64,000 nt of DNA from Desulfobacteraceae bacterium (GCA_014237395.1 JABZFP010000041.1:209742-273741), one strand, 5' to 3'. Counted from the first letter of the stretch, positions 43,474 through 52,223 are shown. Numbers and translations are program-made. Notes: generated by a model from the sequence alone, not told the origin.

Positions 43474-44375
43474 ATTTTTTCCGCTACCCGTTCACCCAGA
43501 AGACCGGTGGGGCGAACTATGAGGATGATAATGAGGACGCAAAAGGCGATGGCGTCCTTCCAGGCGATGGAGATGTAGGCGGCCCCCATGGCCTCGATGA
43601 CCCCTAACAGCAAGCCGCCGACCATGGCACCGGGTATGTTGCCAATGCCTCCCAGGATGGCGGCCGTAAACGCTTTAAGCCCGTAAAGCCATCCCATGGT
43701 GAAATTGATCTGGCCGTAGTAAAGGCCTACCATCAAGCCGGCCGCACCACCGAGGGCCGGACCGATCAGAAAAACGATCATGATTACACGGTCGACATTG
43801 ATGCCCATCAGCTTGGCGGCGCCCTGGTCGATGGCGGCCGCCCGAATGGCTGTGCCGATTTTGGTGCGCTGGATAAAGAGGTAAAGGCCGATCATCATGA
43901 CGATCGATGTCAGCAGCATCAGCAGGCGGATCAGGGGAATATCCAGTCCGAAAATATGGATGGCCGTGCGCGGCAGGATATCGTGGGGATAGACTTTGTA
44001 GCGGGCCCCGTATATCAGCATAACGGCGTTCTGGAAAAATATAGAAGCGCCCAGGGCCGAGACCACCGCGGACAGGCGGTGGGACTGCCGCAGCGGACGG
44101 TAGGCCACGCGTTCCAGGGCCGCTCCCACAATGGCCACCAGGCCCATGACCATGAGGGCCAGTACGATCACAACCCCGAAAGGCCCTAAATAATTGGTCA
44201 GGCCCAGGGTGGTCAGGAGGGTCAGTCCCAGATAGGCACCGATGGTAAATAGGTCCCCATGGGCGAAGTTGATGAGTTTGAGGACACCATACACCATGGT
44301 GTATCCAAGGGCGATCAGGGCATAAATGCCGCCCACCGCCAGTCCATTGGTCAGCTGCTGGATAAAGAGCTCCAT
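43470..44375 (-). CDS. livH: Branched-chain amino acid ABC transporter permease LivH (second system)
   Basis: Permease of 301 residues with about eight helices. GLAVGGIYALIALGYTMVYG followed by LKLINFAHGD is the LivH fingerprint; GGIGNIPGAMVGGLLLG lies near the end. GGAGAG precedes the ATG. It is separated from the binding-protein gene by 112 bp containing a long hairpin. Confidence 0.94.
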   Translation of the reverse strand: MELFIQQLTNGLAVGGIYALIALGYTMVYGVLKLINFAHGDLFTIGAYLGLTLLTTLGLTNYLGPFGVVIVLALMVMGLVAIVGAALERVAYRPLRQSHRLSAVVSALGASIFFQNAVMLIYGARYKVYPHDILPRTAIHIFGLDIPLIRLLMLLTSIVMMIGLYLFIQRTKIGTAIRAAAIDQGAAKLMGINVDRVIMIVFLIGPALGGAAGLMVGLYYGQINFTMGWLYGLKAFTAAILGGIGNIPGAMVGGLLLGVIEAMGAAYISIAWKDAIAFCVLIIILIVRPTGLLGERVAEKI

Positions 44376-44402
44376 CTGGCTCTCCGTTTCGATGGCAGAT
44401 CA

Positions 44403-44456
44403 CAGACAAGACGCCGGTCGTCCCTGGCGTACCCGCGACGACCAGCGCCTTGTCTG
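44403..44456 (-). terminator. Hairpin between livK and livH (second Liv system)
   Basis: CAGACAAG (44403-44410) pairs with CTTGTCTG (44449-44456), continuing inward with CGC/GCG and GGTCGTC/GACGACC: 18 of 20 positions pair around a 14-base loop. No U-run follows on the minus strand, so mRNA stabilisation or attenuation is more likely than full termination. Confidence 0.8.
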
Positions 44457-44487
44457 GAAGTTAGTGCATCATGCGGTTAAACACCGA

Positions 44488-45606
44488 TTAGGGCTGCAGC
44501 ATGAACTTGCCGTCGGCACTCACCTTGTAGACCCGGTAAAGATCGCCGACCCGGTCACCCTTGTCGTTAAAGGAAATCTGGCCGGTAAGCCCGGGGAAAT
44601 TATCCAGATCGTTTTTCATGTAAGCAACCAGTTTGTCCTGATCGGTGGACCCGGTGGCCTTGATCGCTTCGGCCACGACCCGCAGGCCGTCGCCGGACAG
44701 CACCGCCCAGACCGAACCCGGTTCGGCGTTGTATTTTTTCTTGTAGGCGGTCATGAAAGCCATGGCCTCTTTGGAATTCAGATCCTGAGGCACCGGGGGG
44801 CTGAGGAACATGAAACCGGCCGCGGCTTCTTTGCCGGCGATCTTCACCAGGTCGGGATTGTTGGTGGCGTCGCCGCCCAGGAAGGGCACGTTCCAGTTCA
44901 TTTCCATTTTCTGGCGCAGCAACAGGCCGGCTTCACCATAATAACCGGTGAAGAAGACCACATCCGGATTGGCGGCTTTCATTTTGGTCAGAATCGCCGA
45001 GTAGTCGTTCTCTTTGGGGGTCAGGGCATCATAAAAGACGATGTTGGCGCCGTCTTTTTCCAGCAGCGTTTTGGCTTCATCGGCGAGCCCTTTGGCATAG
45101 CTGGAGTTGTCATGCAGGATGGCGATGCTCTTGTAGCCGCCATTTTTGAGCGCCTTGTAGGCAACCAGGCCCTGCTCATCGTCGCGCGGGCAGGTGCGCA
45201 TGAAGTAATTGAGGCCCTTTTCCGACAGGCGGATGGCGGTGGAGCCGTTGGCCACCTGAATGAGGCCGGCTTCATCATAGATGCCCTGGGAGGCCTCGGT
45301 CACGGCGGAGCCATAGGTGCCGATGACGGCCACGAGCCCCTGGGTCGAGAGGCGCTGGGCGGCCAGCGCGGCGGTGCGCGGATCGCCACCGTCGTCTTCG
45401 GTCACGATTTCGATTTTCTGACCGTTGATACCGCCGGCCATGTTTATTTCATCGGCCAGCAATTCGACGATTTGCTGCATGTCCTGCCCTTCACTGGCCC
45501 AGGCGCCGGTAAGGGGGGCCATCAAACCGATTTTGATCGTATCGGCCGCAACGGCCGTTCCAGCCATCAAGCATAGCGCGAGTGCCAAAAACAGAATCTT
45601 TTTCAT
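44488..45606 (-). CDS. livK: Branched-chain amino acid-type ABC substrate-binding protein (second Liv system)
   Basis: A 372-residue type I periplasmic-binding protein. A classical signal peptide (MKKILFLALALCLMAGTAVA) ends in AVA with no lipobox, unlike the first system's lipoprotein. GLMAPLTGAWASEGQDM and VIGTYGSAVTEASQGIYDEA are family features. AAAAGGAGG lies upstream of the ATG. It begins 114 bp after the GntR gene on the same strand and may be co-transcribed with it; TTGACA at 45695-45700 (minus) could be part of its own promoter, but the -10 match is poor. Proximity to putA suggests proline or related amino acids as cargo (inference). Confidence 0.92.
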   Translation of the reverse strand: MKKILFLALALCLMAGTAVAADTIKIGLMAPLTGAWASEGQDMQQIVELLADEINMAGGINGQKIEIVTEDDGGDPRTAALAAQRLSTQGLVAVIGTYGSAVTEASQGIYDEAGLIQVANGSTAIRLSEKGLNYFMRTCPRDDEQGLVAYKALKNGGYKSIAILHDNSSYAKGLADEAKTLLEKDGANIVFYDALTPKENDYSAILTKMKAANPDVVFFTGYYGEAGLLLRQKMEMNWNVPFLGGDATNNPDLVKIAGKEAAAGFMFLSPPVPQDLNSKEAMAFMTAYKKKYNAEPGSVWAVLSGDGLRVVAEAIKATGSTDQDKLVAYMKNDLDNFPGLTGQISFNDKGDRVGDLYRVYKVSADGKFMLQP

Positions 45607-45720
45607 GTAAGCCTCCTTTTGGAAATGTTGGTGTACTCTGGTTTGTCGAGAATCAGCGTGAAACGGTGTGCTCTTAGCAGAGACGGCGAAACACTGTCAA
45701 TGTGCCTTCGTTGTCCGTAT

Positions 45721-46461
45721 TTAGCGGCTTTCGCCGGCTGTGTTACCCTCCTTTTCTTTTTCGATCATATATTCCCCAAAACGCTGGACGTGCCGTCGGG
45801 CCCTGGCACTGGCCCTATCCGCATCTCCCGCCTTGATCAGGGCCACGATGCCGCACAGGTCGTCCAGATTTTCCTGGAGCCGGGTCTCGGTCCAGGGCAG
45901 AAACAGTTCATAGTAGCGTTGGATATTGTCATGCACCATCTGGTGGATGACAATATACATGGGGTTTCCGGTGATGCGGGCCAGGGTCTGATGGACCCGG
46001 CCGTCGATTTCGACGAAGTGGCGCCATTCCGAAACCCCTTTCGCCACGTAGCGGCGCGCTTTTTCGAGCAAGTTTTCCAGTTCGGTGATGTCACGCGGGG
46101 TTGCACGCTGGGCGGCTGTTGCCGCAACGTTGCCCTCGACACCTTCCCGGAACTCCGCCAGATGCTGCAGCGAGATCTGCTGAAAGCGCACCAGCAGGTC
46201 AAGGCTGTCACAAACCTGCTCCATGGGTGCGGCCTTTACCACCGAACCGCCGCCCACGCCCAGCTTGATTTCGATCAGGCCTTTTTGCTCCAGTACGCGC
46301 AGGGCTTCCCGCAAGGTACCGCGGCTGGTCTGAAAAAGCTCTTTCAAGTCTCTTTCCGACGGCAGGGTGTCTCCCTGCTGTAGCCGTCCCGAAACAATGG
46401 CGTCTTCAATCTGGTCGACGACGTCTTGAAAGATGCGGTTTTGTTTGGCGGCTTTAAACAT
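45721..46461 (-). CDS. GntR-family (FadR/FCD) transcriptional regulator
   Basis: A 246-residue repressor-type protein. The N-terminal winged helix-turn-helix reads GDTLPSERDLKELFQTSRGTLREALRVLEQKG; from about residue 85 an FCD ligand-binding domain follows, with histidines in HFVEIDGRVH and a later HQMVHDN that usually hold a metal. I start at the ATG at 46461, which gives the usual FadR-family N-terminus; an ATG at 46482 would sit four bases from the operator. It is first in line before livKHMGF and putA, and identical-armed operators lie at its own and the putA promoter. Confidence 0.92.
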   Translation of the reverse strand: MFKAAKQNRIFQDVVDQIEDAIVSGRLQQGDTLPSERDLKELFQTSRGTLREALRVLEQKGLIEIKLGVGGGSVVKAAPMEQVCDSLDLLVRFQQISLQHLAEFREGVEGNVAATAAQRATPRDITELENLLEKARRYVAKGVSEWRHFVEIDGRVHQTLARITGNPMYIVIHQMVHDNIQRYYELFLPWTETRLQENLDDLCGIVALIKAGDADRASARARRHVQRFGEYMIEKEKEGNTAGESR

Positions 46462-46485
46462 GATATCCGTCGGAAGTGGCATTTA

Positions 46486-46528
46486 TAATGGTTCGACCAT
46501 TACTAAAGATATTCCTGATGCATGTCAA
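46486..46528 (-). promoter_or_regulatory. Promoter and autoregulatory operator of the GntR/FCD gene
   Basis: On the minus strand TTGACA (46523-46528), 17 bases, TAGTAA (46500-46505) forms a plausible promoter. The palindrome TAATGGTtcgACCATTA (46486-46502) overlaps the -10 and the expected transcription start. Its arms equal those of the putA site and it matches TNGTNNNACNA. Confidence 0.78.
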
Positions 46529-46637
46529 CATTAAAAAAAGAGATGTCTATAAATCATAAACGGGCTTCAGCTTTTGGGGGTAGGCCCTATTCGGCGTGAT
46601 GCGGCGGCTGTGTCAATGACAAGAAAATGCTTGGGGA

Positions 46638-46979
46638 TCAACAGGTCAGGTGAAAACCAGCGCCTGTTTTGCGAGAGGACCGAAGGCGGTTGAAGTGGGC
46701 CACCGCTTCGGCGGTGACGTCCATCAGCAATGTGATGCCGCGTGTCTTAAGAGCCTTTTCCAGTCCGGGTTCCGGCTGCATGCGGCCATAGACCCCCGTG
46801 CCGATAACGATGACCTCGGGTTCGGTTGACACCAGGTGCTCAAGATCCTCGAACGCCAATTGGTGGCCGTGGCGACGCCACCAGTTTTCAACAATACGCC
46901 CGTCCGGGTAAATGAGAATATCGGTCGTAAACCGTTTTCCCTTGATCTGGATGGATCCGAAGGCACTTTTTTCGATCAT
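46638..46979 (-). CDS. Mth938-like domain protein
   Basis: A 113-residue protein of the Mth938/NDUFAF3-like (DUF498) family: FGSIQIKGKRFTTDILIYPDG followed by a WWRRHGH-type segment and VIVIGTGVYGRMQP. Function in bacteria is not established; the mitochondrial relative helps assemble complex I. It is single and separated by about 100-180 bp from its neighbours. Confidence 0.82.
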   Translation of the reverse strand: MIEKSAFGSIQIKGKRFTTDILIYPDGRIVENWWRRHGHQLAFEDLEHLVSTEPEVIVIGTGVYGRMQPEPGLEKALKTRGITLLMDVTAEAVAHFNRLRSSRKTGAGFHLTC

Positions 46980-47077
46980 GTCAACCTCTAAGGACCATGG
47001 CCTTTTCGACCGCGGTTCGCGTAAGATTTGTCATCCAAGGCACGCCCCATCCAAAAGGATATTTCAGGCTACGATCA

Positions 47078-47536
47078 TTACGGCGTTCCGGCTGCTTGGG
47101 CAACGGCGGCCAAAGCTTGTTTGACTTTTAGCAAGGGCGCGAGGTTTTTATCCAGGCCGTGTCGGTCCGCCAGATAATCGGGATCATTATACGTCAGCCA
47201 GACCTGCCCGGATTCGTCCTGCCAGATCAGCATCTTCTGGGGAAGATCGATGCCGACGGACTGCTGTTTGGCCATCAGGGGAGCGCCGACCTTTGGGTTA
47301 CCGAATATGAACAGTTCAGTGGGTCGCAGTGTGATGCCAACATTGCCGGCACCATCGGCATGATTCAGCCGGAGAAAGAGTTGCATGCCTTTTTCTGCCA
47401 GTATGCGTTCGAGGCGATCGGCCGTGGCGGGGACGCTGTGGGCACTCTTAAAATTGACCAGTCCGACATTGCCGGCCATGCTCATCGTGGCAAAGACAAC
47501 AACCAGTAGAACGGATATAGGCATAATGTGTTTCAT
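47078..47536 (-). CDS. DUF302 family exported protein
   Basis: A 152-residue protein with a signal peptide (residues 1-21, ending MSMA). The rest is a DUF302 domain: ADRLERILAEKGMQLFLRLNHADGA, LFIFGNPKVGAPLMAKQQSVGIDLP and VWLTYNDP are typical. The start overlaps the stop of the upstream D-glutamate cyclase-like gene by 4 bp (ATGA), so both are in one operon. Biochemical role unknown. Confidence 0.85.
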   Translation of the reverse strand: MKHIMPISVLLVVVFATMSMAGNVGLVNFKSAHSVPATADRLERILAEKGMQLFLRLNHADGAGNVGITLRPTELFIFGNPKVGAPLMAKQQSVGIDLPQKMLIWQDESGQVWLTYNDPDYLADRHGLDKNLAPLLKVKQALAAVAQAAGTP

Positions 47537-48399
47537 CGCTTCTCCTTGTTATACACGGGGTCTTCTGCTAGATTGACAGACAAAGCCCCTTTCAATTGGC
47601 GGATGATCTGGTCTCCGACAGTCATGGGAAAACCGTCCTCCGAGGGCGTTGCTTCTGTCGTGACGCCATCCAGGCTGCCGTTGGACATAAGAAATGAAAC
47701 GATGGCGTGTGGATCGAAACAGGCGAACAGGTCCTGACCGACAAGATCGCTCAATTCGGCGATAACCCCATAGACACCCCAGTTGGAGACCGTTGCGATC
47801 ACCAGCTCGTCGCAGGTCGTGACCGACGGTTTGATGGGCAAGTCCGTCAGCAGATGGAGGACGTTCCCCATGCCGATTTCATTGCCGCCATCGCCAAAGG
47901 CGATTGTCGGGCAGGAACCGAGGTCGAAAAACAAGTCGAATTTGGCCGTGAAAGCGGAAATATCCTGCCCGCGCATGTTACAGTAGCGGCCATCGGCGGT
48001 AATGCCGGGTCTTTCCACGGAAAGCATCAGTGCCGGTTTTAATTGGTGCAACGCTTCCTTCACGACAGGCACGCTGTCCTGCCATGCCAGGATAGGAATT
48101 TCATAGGAACGGAACCGGTCGCCGAAGATACGTGAGAGAGGGGGGCCGCAAACAAAAACCGGATTGTAGCCCAGGTGGTCCAATACGCGGTAAATGGCCA
48201 CCGCGCCGATGGGGCCGTCTGTTTCAAAACTGCCCTTGACGGGAAAGCCCGTACCGATCAGCACGGTGCCCTTGTTGTTATGGATCAGCCGGGCGGCCCG
48301 CCGACAGTAGCCGGGGGCCATCTTGCGGGAAAGCGGCACCATCCCCCGGGCGTTGAACTGGAGAATGATTTTTTCAATATGGTGGCTGAGGGCGTCCAT
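47533..48399 (-). CDS. DUF4392 protein, D-glutamate cyclase-like
   Basis: A 288-residue protein from the ATG at 48399; the frame is open 27 codons further. GTVLIGTGFPVKGSFETDGPIGA split over two strands, and the late SIAFGDGGNEIGMGNV-like segment (here TIAFGDGGNEIGMGNV), match the DUF4392 family whose mitochondrial member turns D-glutamate into 5-oxo-D-proline. The acidic GDGGNE motif probably binds metal. It is coupled to a DUF302 protein. The substrate in this organism is inferred from family only. Confidence 0.8.
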   Translation of the reverse strand: MDALSHHIEKIILQFNARGMVPLSRKMAPGYCRRAARLIHNNKGTVLIGTGFPVKGSFETDGPIGAVAIYRVLDHLGYNPVFVCGPPLSRIFGDRFRSYEIPILAWQDSVPVVKEALHQLKPALMLSVERPGITADGRYCNMRGQDISAFTAKFDLFFDLGSCPTIAFGDGGNEIGMGNVLHLLTDLPIKPSVTTCDELVIATVSNWGVYGVIAELSDLVGQDLFACFDPHAIVSFLMSNGSLDGVTTEATPSEDGFPMTVGDQIIRQLKGALSVNLAEDPVYNKEKR

Positions 48400-48613
48400 G
48401 GCCGAGGCCTGCTCCCGATGGTGTGGGTAACGAAAAGAATCCCGATTACAATAGGCGCTCTCTCGGGAAATGCAATGCAAAACACGTCTCAGCAGTGGAT
48501 TTGCAGGCCATCCATAAGGGTTATAGCCGGCCGGGGTGCGGCACGGTGCAAGATAGCGTGCGATCCTGGCCGGCCCATTTCATCCCGGCGGATTGTCCCG
48601 CCCTTCAGGCGGT

Positions 48614-48916
48614 TCACGGCTGCGGCGGGACTCCCAGAACGTAAGCCTCATAGTGGGTAGGACCTTCCTGGTACATGGTGAGCATGGTCTCGAAGTCTAT
48701 CCGGCGTTGGTTGCCCCTCCAGGCCAACCAGCTTTCCATGTCCTGCCATGTTCCGATGACCAGGACATCCTGTGGATCGTCGTGGGACACTAGGGTTTCG
48801 CCGGAAATATAGCCGGGCTGGGTCATGGCCCCCGAACGGAAATCCCTGAGCAACGCGTTTATTTCTTTGACTTTGCCCTTCTTGAAGCGTCTTTTGATGA
48901 AGATTTTGACTAGCAT
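48614..48916 (-). CDS. Antibiotic biosynthesis monooxygenase (ABM) domain protein
   Basis: A 100-residue ferredoxin-fold protein. GYISGETLVSHDDPQDVLVIGTW split around a loop and the tryptophan pair in ESWLAWRGNQRR fit the ABM family, small dimeric enzymes or heme-binding proteins. AAGGAAAGGAGG lies upstream of the ATG. It is a single gene; the 204-bp gap upstream holds nothing I recognise. Confidence 0.8.
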   Translation of the reverse strand: MLVKIFIKRRFKKGKVKEINALLRDFRSGAMTQPGYISGETLVSHDDPQDVLVIGTWQDMESWLAWRGNQRRIDFETMLTMYQEGPTHYEAYVLGVPPQP

Positions 48917-49120
48917 GGGCGTCCTCCTTTCCTTGAGGGTGCCGTTGCCTGTCGGTGGGCGGGGGCCGAATCGAGATAAAAGCGAACAGGCAGGGGGGAA
49001 GCGGCGGCACCGTGAAATGGGCCTGGAACTAAAATAATGCCATAATTGAGCATTAGCAAAGGTAGCTGGTTGACGTCAACACATCGGTGGCGGTTTCTTG
49101 TGCAGCATGTCGAGGTGAGA

Positions 49121-50140
49121 TCAGTGAATAGCGGATCGTAAACGGCCCCGAAGGGCCCACAAAAGAAACCGGGCATAGACCTCCCAGACATCGGGGCCGT
49201 AGCCGCCGGACATCAAGCCGGCATAGGGAATCCGGTGTTCGCTGAGAAAACGATAGATCAGCTGGTCGCGCGCGAGCATCTGCGACAAGGTCAGGCGCAG
49301 TCCCTGGGTGGAGGGCAACGCATCTTTTTCGTACGGGTCGGCCCCGGAAACGACAACGGCCAGATCGGGTCGGGAGAGCGCATCCAGTTGATGCAGGCCT
49401 TCCCGCAAGCGGTTATTGTAGGTTGGTTCCTCCCCGGGCGCGATGGGGATGTCGATGTCGCTGGGGATAAACGATGGGTTTGGCCGGCCGTCGGCATCAA
49501 AGGGCGCTCCGTCCAGGGGCCAGCCCCGGGCCATGTGAACGCTGAGGGTGTGGATGGTATCGTCGCCATGCGTCAGGGCGGCGGTCCCGTCGCCCTTGTG
49601 GGCGTCGACATCGATCACCCAGGCGGTTTGGATCTTCTTTTCAGCCTGCAGTTTGCGCAGGCCGATGACAATGTCGTTCAGTAGGCAGAAGCCATGGCCG
49701 TAGTCATACTGCGCATGGTGCATGCCGCCGCCGAAATAAAAGCAGAACCCGGTTTCCAGCGCCGTCCGGTAGCACCGGGTGCTCCCGGCCACGCGCTGCA
49801 GGATGCGATCGAAAAGGCGCGGCAGCGGCAGGGTCGCTTCCTCCGGGTTGTAACGGTAGTAGCGGCCCTGAGCGTCGATCAACTCGTAGGTGTGGATAAT
49901 CTCCTTTTCCAGCCGATCTGAAAACAGGCGATCGACATAGCCGCGGCTGTGCACCCTCTGCAGATCTTCTTTGACAAGGGTTTCGTCTATCCGGGCGATA
50001 TGCCAGTCGGCTACCCGTGGTCCGAGCTCCGGGTCCTGCAGAAGGGTTTCGAAGGTTCGGGTGACCTTGCTGTCAAGGATCGGAATCTGGATGCCGAATT
50101 CAAAAAAACCCATCCGGTCGGTTGGATCGTATAGAATCAT
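49121..50140 (-). CDS. Histone deacetylase-family hydrolase
   Basis: A 339-residue zinc-dependent deacetylase-fold protein. The segment AQYDYGHGFCLLNDIVIGL and the metal site VIDVDAHKGDGTA (aspartate and histidine ligands) are clear. The usual later motif appears as SGADPYEKDALPSTQG, which is divergent, and the C-terminal glycine motif reads MSGGYGPD. Bacterial relatives act on acetyl-polyamines or acetoin-related targets; the substrate here is unknown. Start at ATG 50140; a TTG at 50161 is possible. Confidence 0.85.
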   Translation of the reverse strand: MILYDPTDRMGFFEFGIQIPILDSKVTRTFETLLQDPELGPRVADWHIARIDETLVKEDLQRVHSRGYVDRLFSDRLEKEIIHTYELIDAQGRYYRYNPEEATLPLPRLFDRILQRVAGSTRCYRTALETGFCFYFGGGMHHAQYDYGHGFCLLNDIVIGLRKLQAEKKIQTAWVIDVDAHKGDGTAALTHGDDTIHTLSVHMARGWPLDGAPFDADGRPNPSFIPSDIDIPIAPGEEPTYNNRLREGLHQLDALSRPDLAVVVSGADPYEKDALPSTQGLRLTLSQMLARDQLIYRFLSEHRIPYAGLMSGGYGPDVWEVYARFLLWALRGRLRSAIH

Positions 50141-50167
50141 CGGTTCTAAGGCCTTTTTCAATGGATT

Positions 50168-50971
50168 CTATCGGTTGTCATTGCCTTTCGATACCAGCGG
50201 CGCGCCCTGATTCAGACGGGACTGAAACCGGGTACTGACCCACATCGCCAGCGGCTGGGCCTGATCGAGCCCCAGTGCGTGAAGGTGGCCGGCCATGGGG
50301 TGGGAAGAGGCTCCGATGCGCAGACGGACTGTGCCCGGCCTTCGCAGATGACCACCGCCCCTGGTTTGAATGATCGTTCTCAGGTCCCGTTCATCGATAC
50401 GGTCGAAATTGACCAGGTCCAGGGCCGGGCTGGGGACGCCAACGCCCAACTTTCCCGCAAGCGTCATGATGGCGCTAGGGTTTACGGGATCATGAACCTG
50501 GCAGTGTAATTGCTTCTTTTGCAGTGAGAAATCAATCGGCGTAACAAACTTGGGGTAGCCCCACAATTCGCGTCCGGCCGCGTGAGCCCGTTCAGTGGTG
50601 ACGGGAAGGTCGACAATATGGAAGCCCAACTGGCGCGTATACACACTCCGGAACAGTTCCGCCACGGGACATCGCGGAACGGCACCCCTTTGCCAGAGCG
50701 CCGGGATGGCCAGGCCGACTTCATTGTAGGCGCCAATGCTGGTCGCTCGATATTCGAAAAGCGCCAAGCCGACAATCGCACGGCTCCCCCAGGCAAGGGT
50801 GGGGCGAAATCGCTCAGCCGTTAGAAGCGCGGCCGCCTTTTGACGATCACACCTGAAGAAGGCCAGGACCGCCGTGCTGTCATAATAAAAGATCGGCAGT
50901 TCGACATCGCCCTGGCTGGTGGCATGGGGCGATCGCGGGACGCAAAAAAACGGATCTTTATATAAATCCAT
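50168..50971 (-). CDS. Acetoacetate decarboxylase-family protein
   Basis: A 267-residue protein starting at ATG 50971 with AAGGG eight bases upstream. The key segment GRELWGYPKFVTPI contains the lysine that forms the Schiff base in acetoacetate decarboxylase. Whether it decarboxylates acetoacetate is uncertain, because many family members act on other keto acids. It ends 27 bp before the deacetylase gene on the same strand. Confidence 0.8.
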   Translation of the reverse strand: MDLYKDPFFCVPRSPHATSQGDVELPIFYYDSTAVLAFFRCDRQKAAALLTAERFRPTLAWGSRAIVGLALFEYRATSIGAYNEVGLAIPALWQRGAVPRCPVAELFRSVYTRQLGFHIVDLPVTTERAHAAGRELWGYPKFVTPIDFSLQKKQLHCQVHDPVNPSAIMTLAGKLGVGVPSPALDLVNFDRIDERDLRTIIQTRGGGHLRRPGTVRLRIGASSHPMAGHLHALGLDQAQPLAMWVSTRFQSRLNQGAPLVSKGNDNR

Positions 50972-51044
50972 GGGGTTGCCCTTTTTGAATGGCGGGCCAT
51001 CGACACGCTGGTGGTTCATCGGAGCGGCGGCTTGATCAAGTATA

Positions 51045-52223
51045 TCATCCGATAACCGCCGGCTTGCGACGCTCGATGAAGGGCAGCAGCATCCAGACAC
51101 CCAGCATAATACCGCCTGCTCCAGTACCAAGGATGCCGATCATGTAAATCTTGTCAAGCCAATCTAAGGAGATCAGCCACATGGAAAAGGCGCCCAGCAT
51201 GAAATAGATGAACACCAGCAGCGAAGAGGCCGCGCCGGCATGCCGGTCGACCTGTTCGAGCACCAGGTTGTTGCTGGGCGGGCGACTGAGGCCGAAAGAA
51301 AAGGAAATCATGGCCATGGGCAACGCCAGGCCCCAGGGCGCCGGGAGCCAGCCCGTGAGCATGACCAGCCCACCGCACAGGATACCGGTAAAACCGGCTG
51401 TCATGACGCCCCTCGATCCTATGCGGCCCAGCAGCCACGAGCAGGCCAACGAACCCGCCATGATGGCCGCCGCGTTCAGGGCAAACAGATAGCCGAAGGT
51501 TTGTTCCGACAGGCCGATCCGGGTAATGTAGATGTCGGCCGATCCCCCGATGAAGGCGAAATGCGGCAGCACGATGATGGACAGCATCAGAGCGTAACCG
51601 ACATAGCGCCGATTGCGAAAGAGCCCCAGGTAAATTCCGGCTGTCTGCAGCGCCCCTTTGGACGAGGGGGTCACCAGCGTTTCCGGCATCCGCCAGACGC
51701 CGATCCAGGCCACGGTTGCAATCGTGGCCTGGCTGACGAAAACCCAGCGCCAGGAAAACCAGGTCAGGATCCAGCCGCCGAAAACCGGCGCCAGCATGGG
51801 CGCCAGGGCCATGATGACACCGATGTAGGCCAGGATACGCTCCCGTTCATGCCCGTCATAGATATCTTTGCTGATGGCCAGGGCCAGGGTCGAGGCCGAA
51901 GCCGCCCCGGCCGCCTGCAGCACCCGGAAGGTGATCATGCTGACCACGCCATCGGCCAGGGCGCAGAGAAGGCTCGCCAGAATGAAGAGGCCGATGCCGG
52001 CCAGCAAAAGGGGCCGCCGTCCGAAACGGTCCGACAACGGTCCGTAAAAGAGCAGAAAAACGCAGTAGCTGATAAAAAAACCAACCAGGGTCAGGTTGAC
52101 GAGTGCCAGCGGTTGTTGCCATAGTTTAACGAGGAGGGGAATGGCCGGTAGATACATGTCGGTCGACAGGGGCGGAAAGGCAGACAGGAGGGCCAGCAGG
52201 AACAGCATACGGGTTTTATTCAT
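51045..52223 (-). CDS. MFS multidrug exporter, Bcr/CflA family
   Basis: A 392-residue transporter with 12 helices. LSTDMYLPAIPLL at the start, the motif A loop GPLSDRFGRRPLLLAG after helix 2, and APVFGGWILTWFSWRWVF between helices 5 and 6 are hallmarks of the Bcr/CflA drug:proton antiporters. I start at ATG 52223; the open frame continues upstream 32 codons with no family sequence. Substrate unknown. Confidence 0.9.
   Translation of the reverse strand: MNKTRMLFLLALLSAFPPLSTDMYLPAIPLLVKLWQQPLALVNLTLVGFFISYCVFLLFYGPLSDRFGRRPLLLAGIGLFILASLLCALADGVVSMITFRVLQAAGAASASTLALAISKDIYDGHERERILAYIGVIMALAPMLAPVFGGWILTWFSWRWVFVSQATIATVAWIGVWRMPETLVTPSSKGALQTAGIYLGLFRNRRYVGYALMLSIIVLPHFAFIGGSADIYITRIGLSEQTFGYLFALNAAAIMAGSLACSWLLGRIGSRGVMTAGFTGILCGGLVMLTGWLPAPWGLALPMAMISFSFGLSRPPSNNLVLEQVDRHAGAASSLLVFIYFMLGAFSMWLISLDWLDKIYMIGILGTGAGGIMLGVWMLLPFIERRKPAVIG

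Noticed and set aside
28513..44375. Recent duplication of the two Liv operons
   Set aside because: The gene sets share order class and motifs but differ in binding-protein anchoring, LivM length and many residues, so they are old paralogues rather than a recent repeat.
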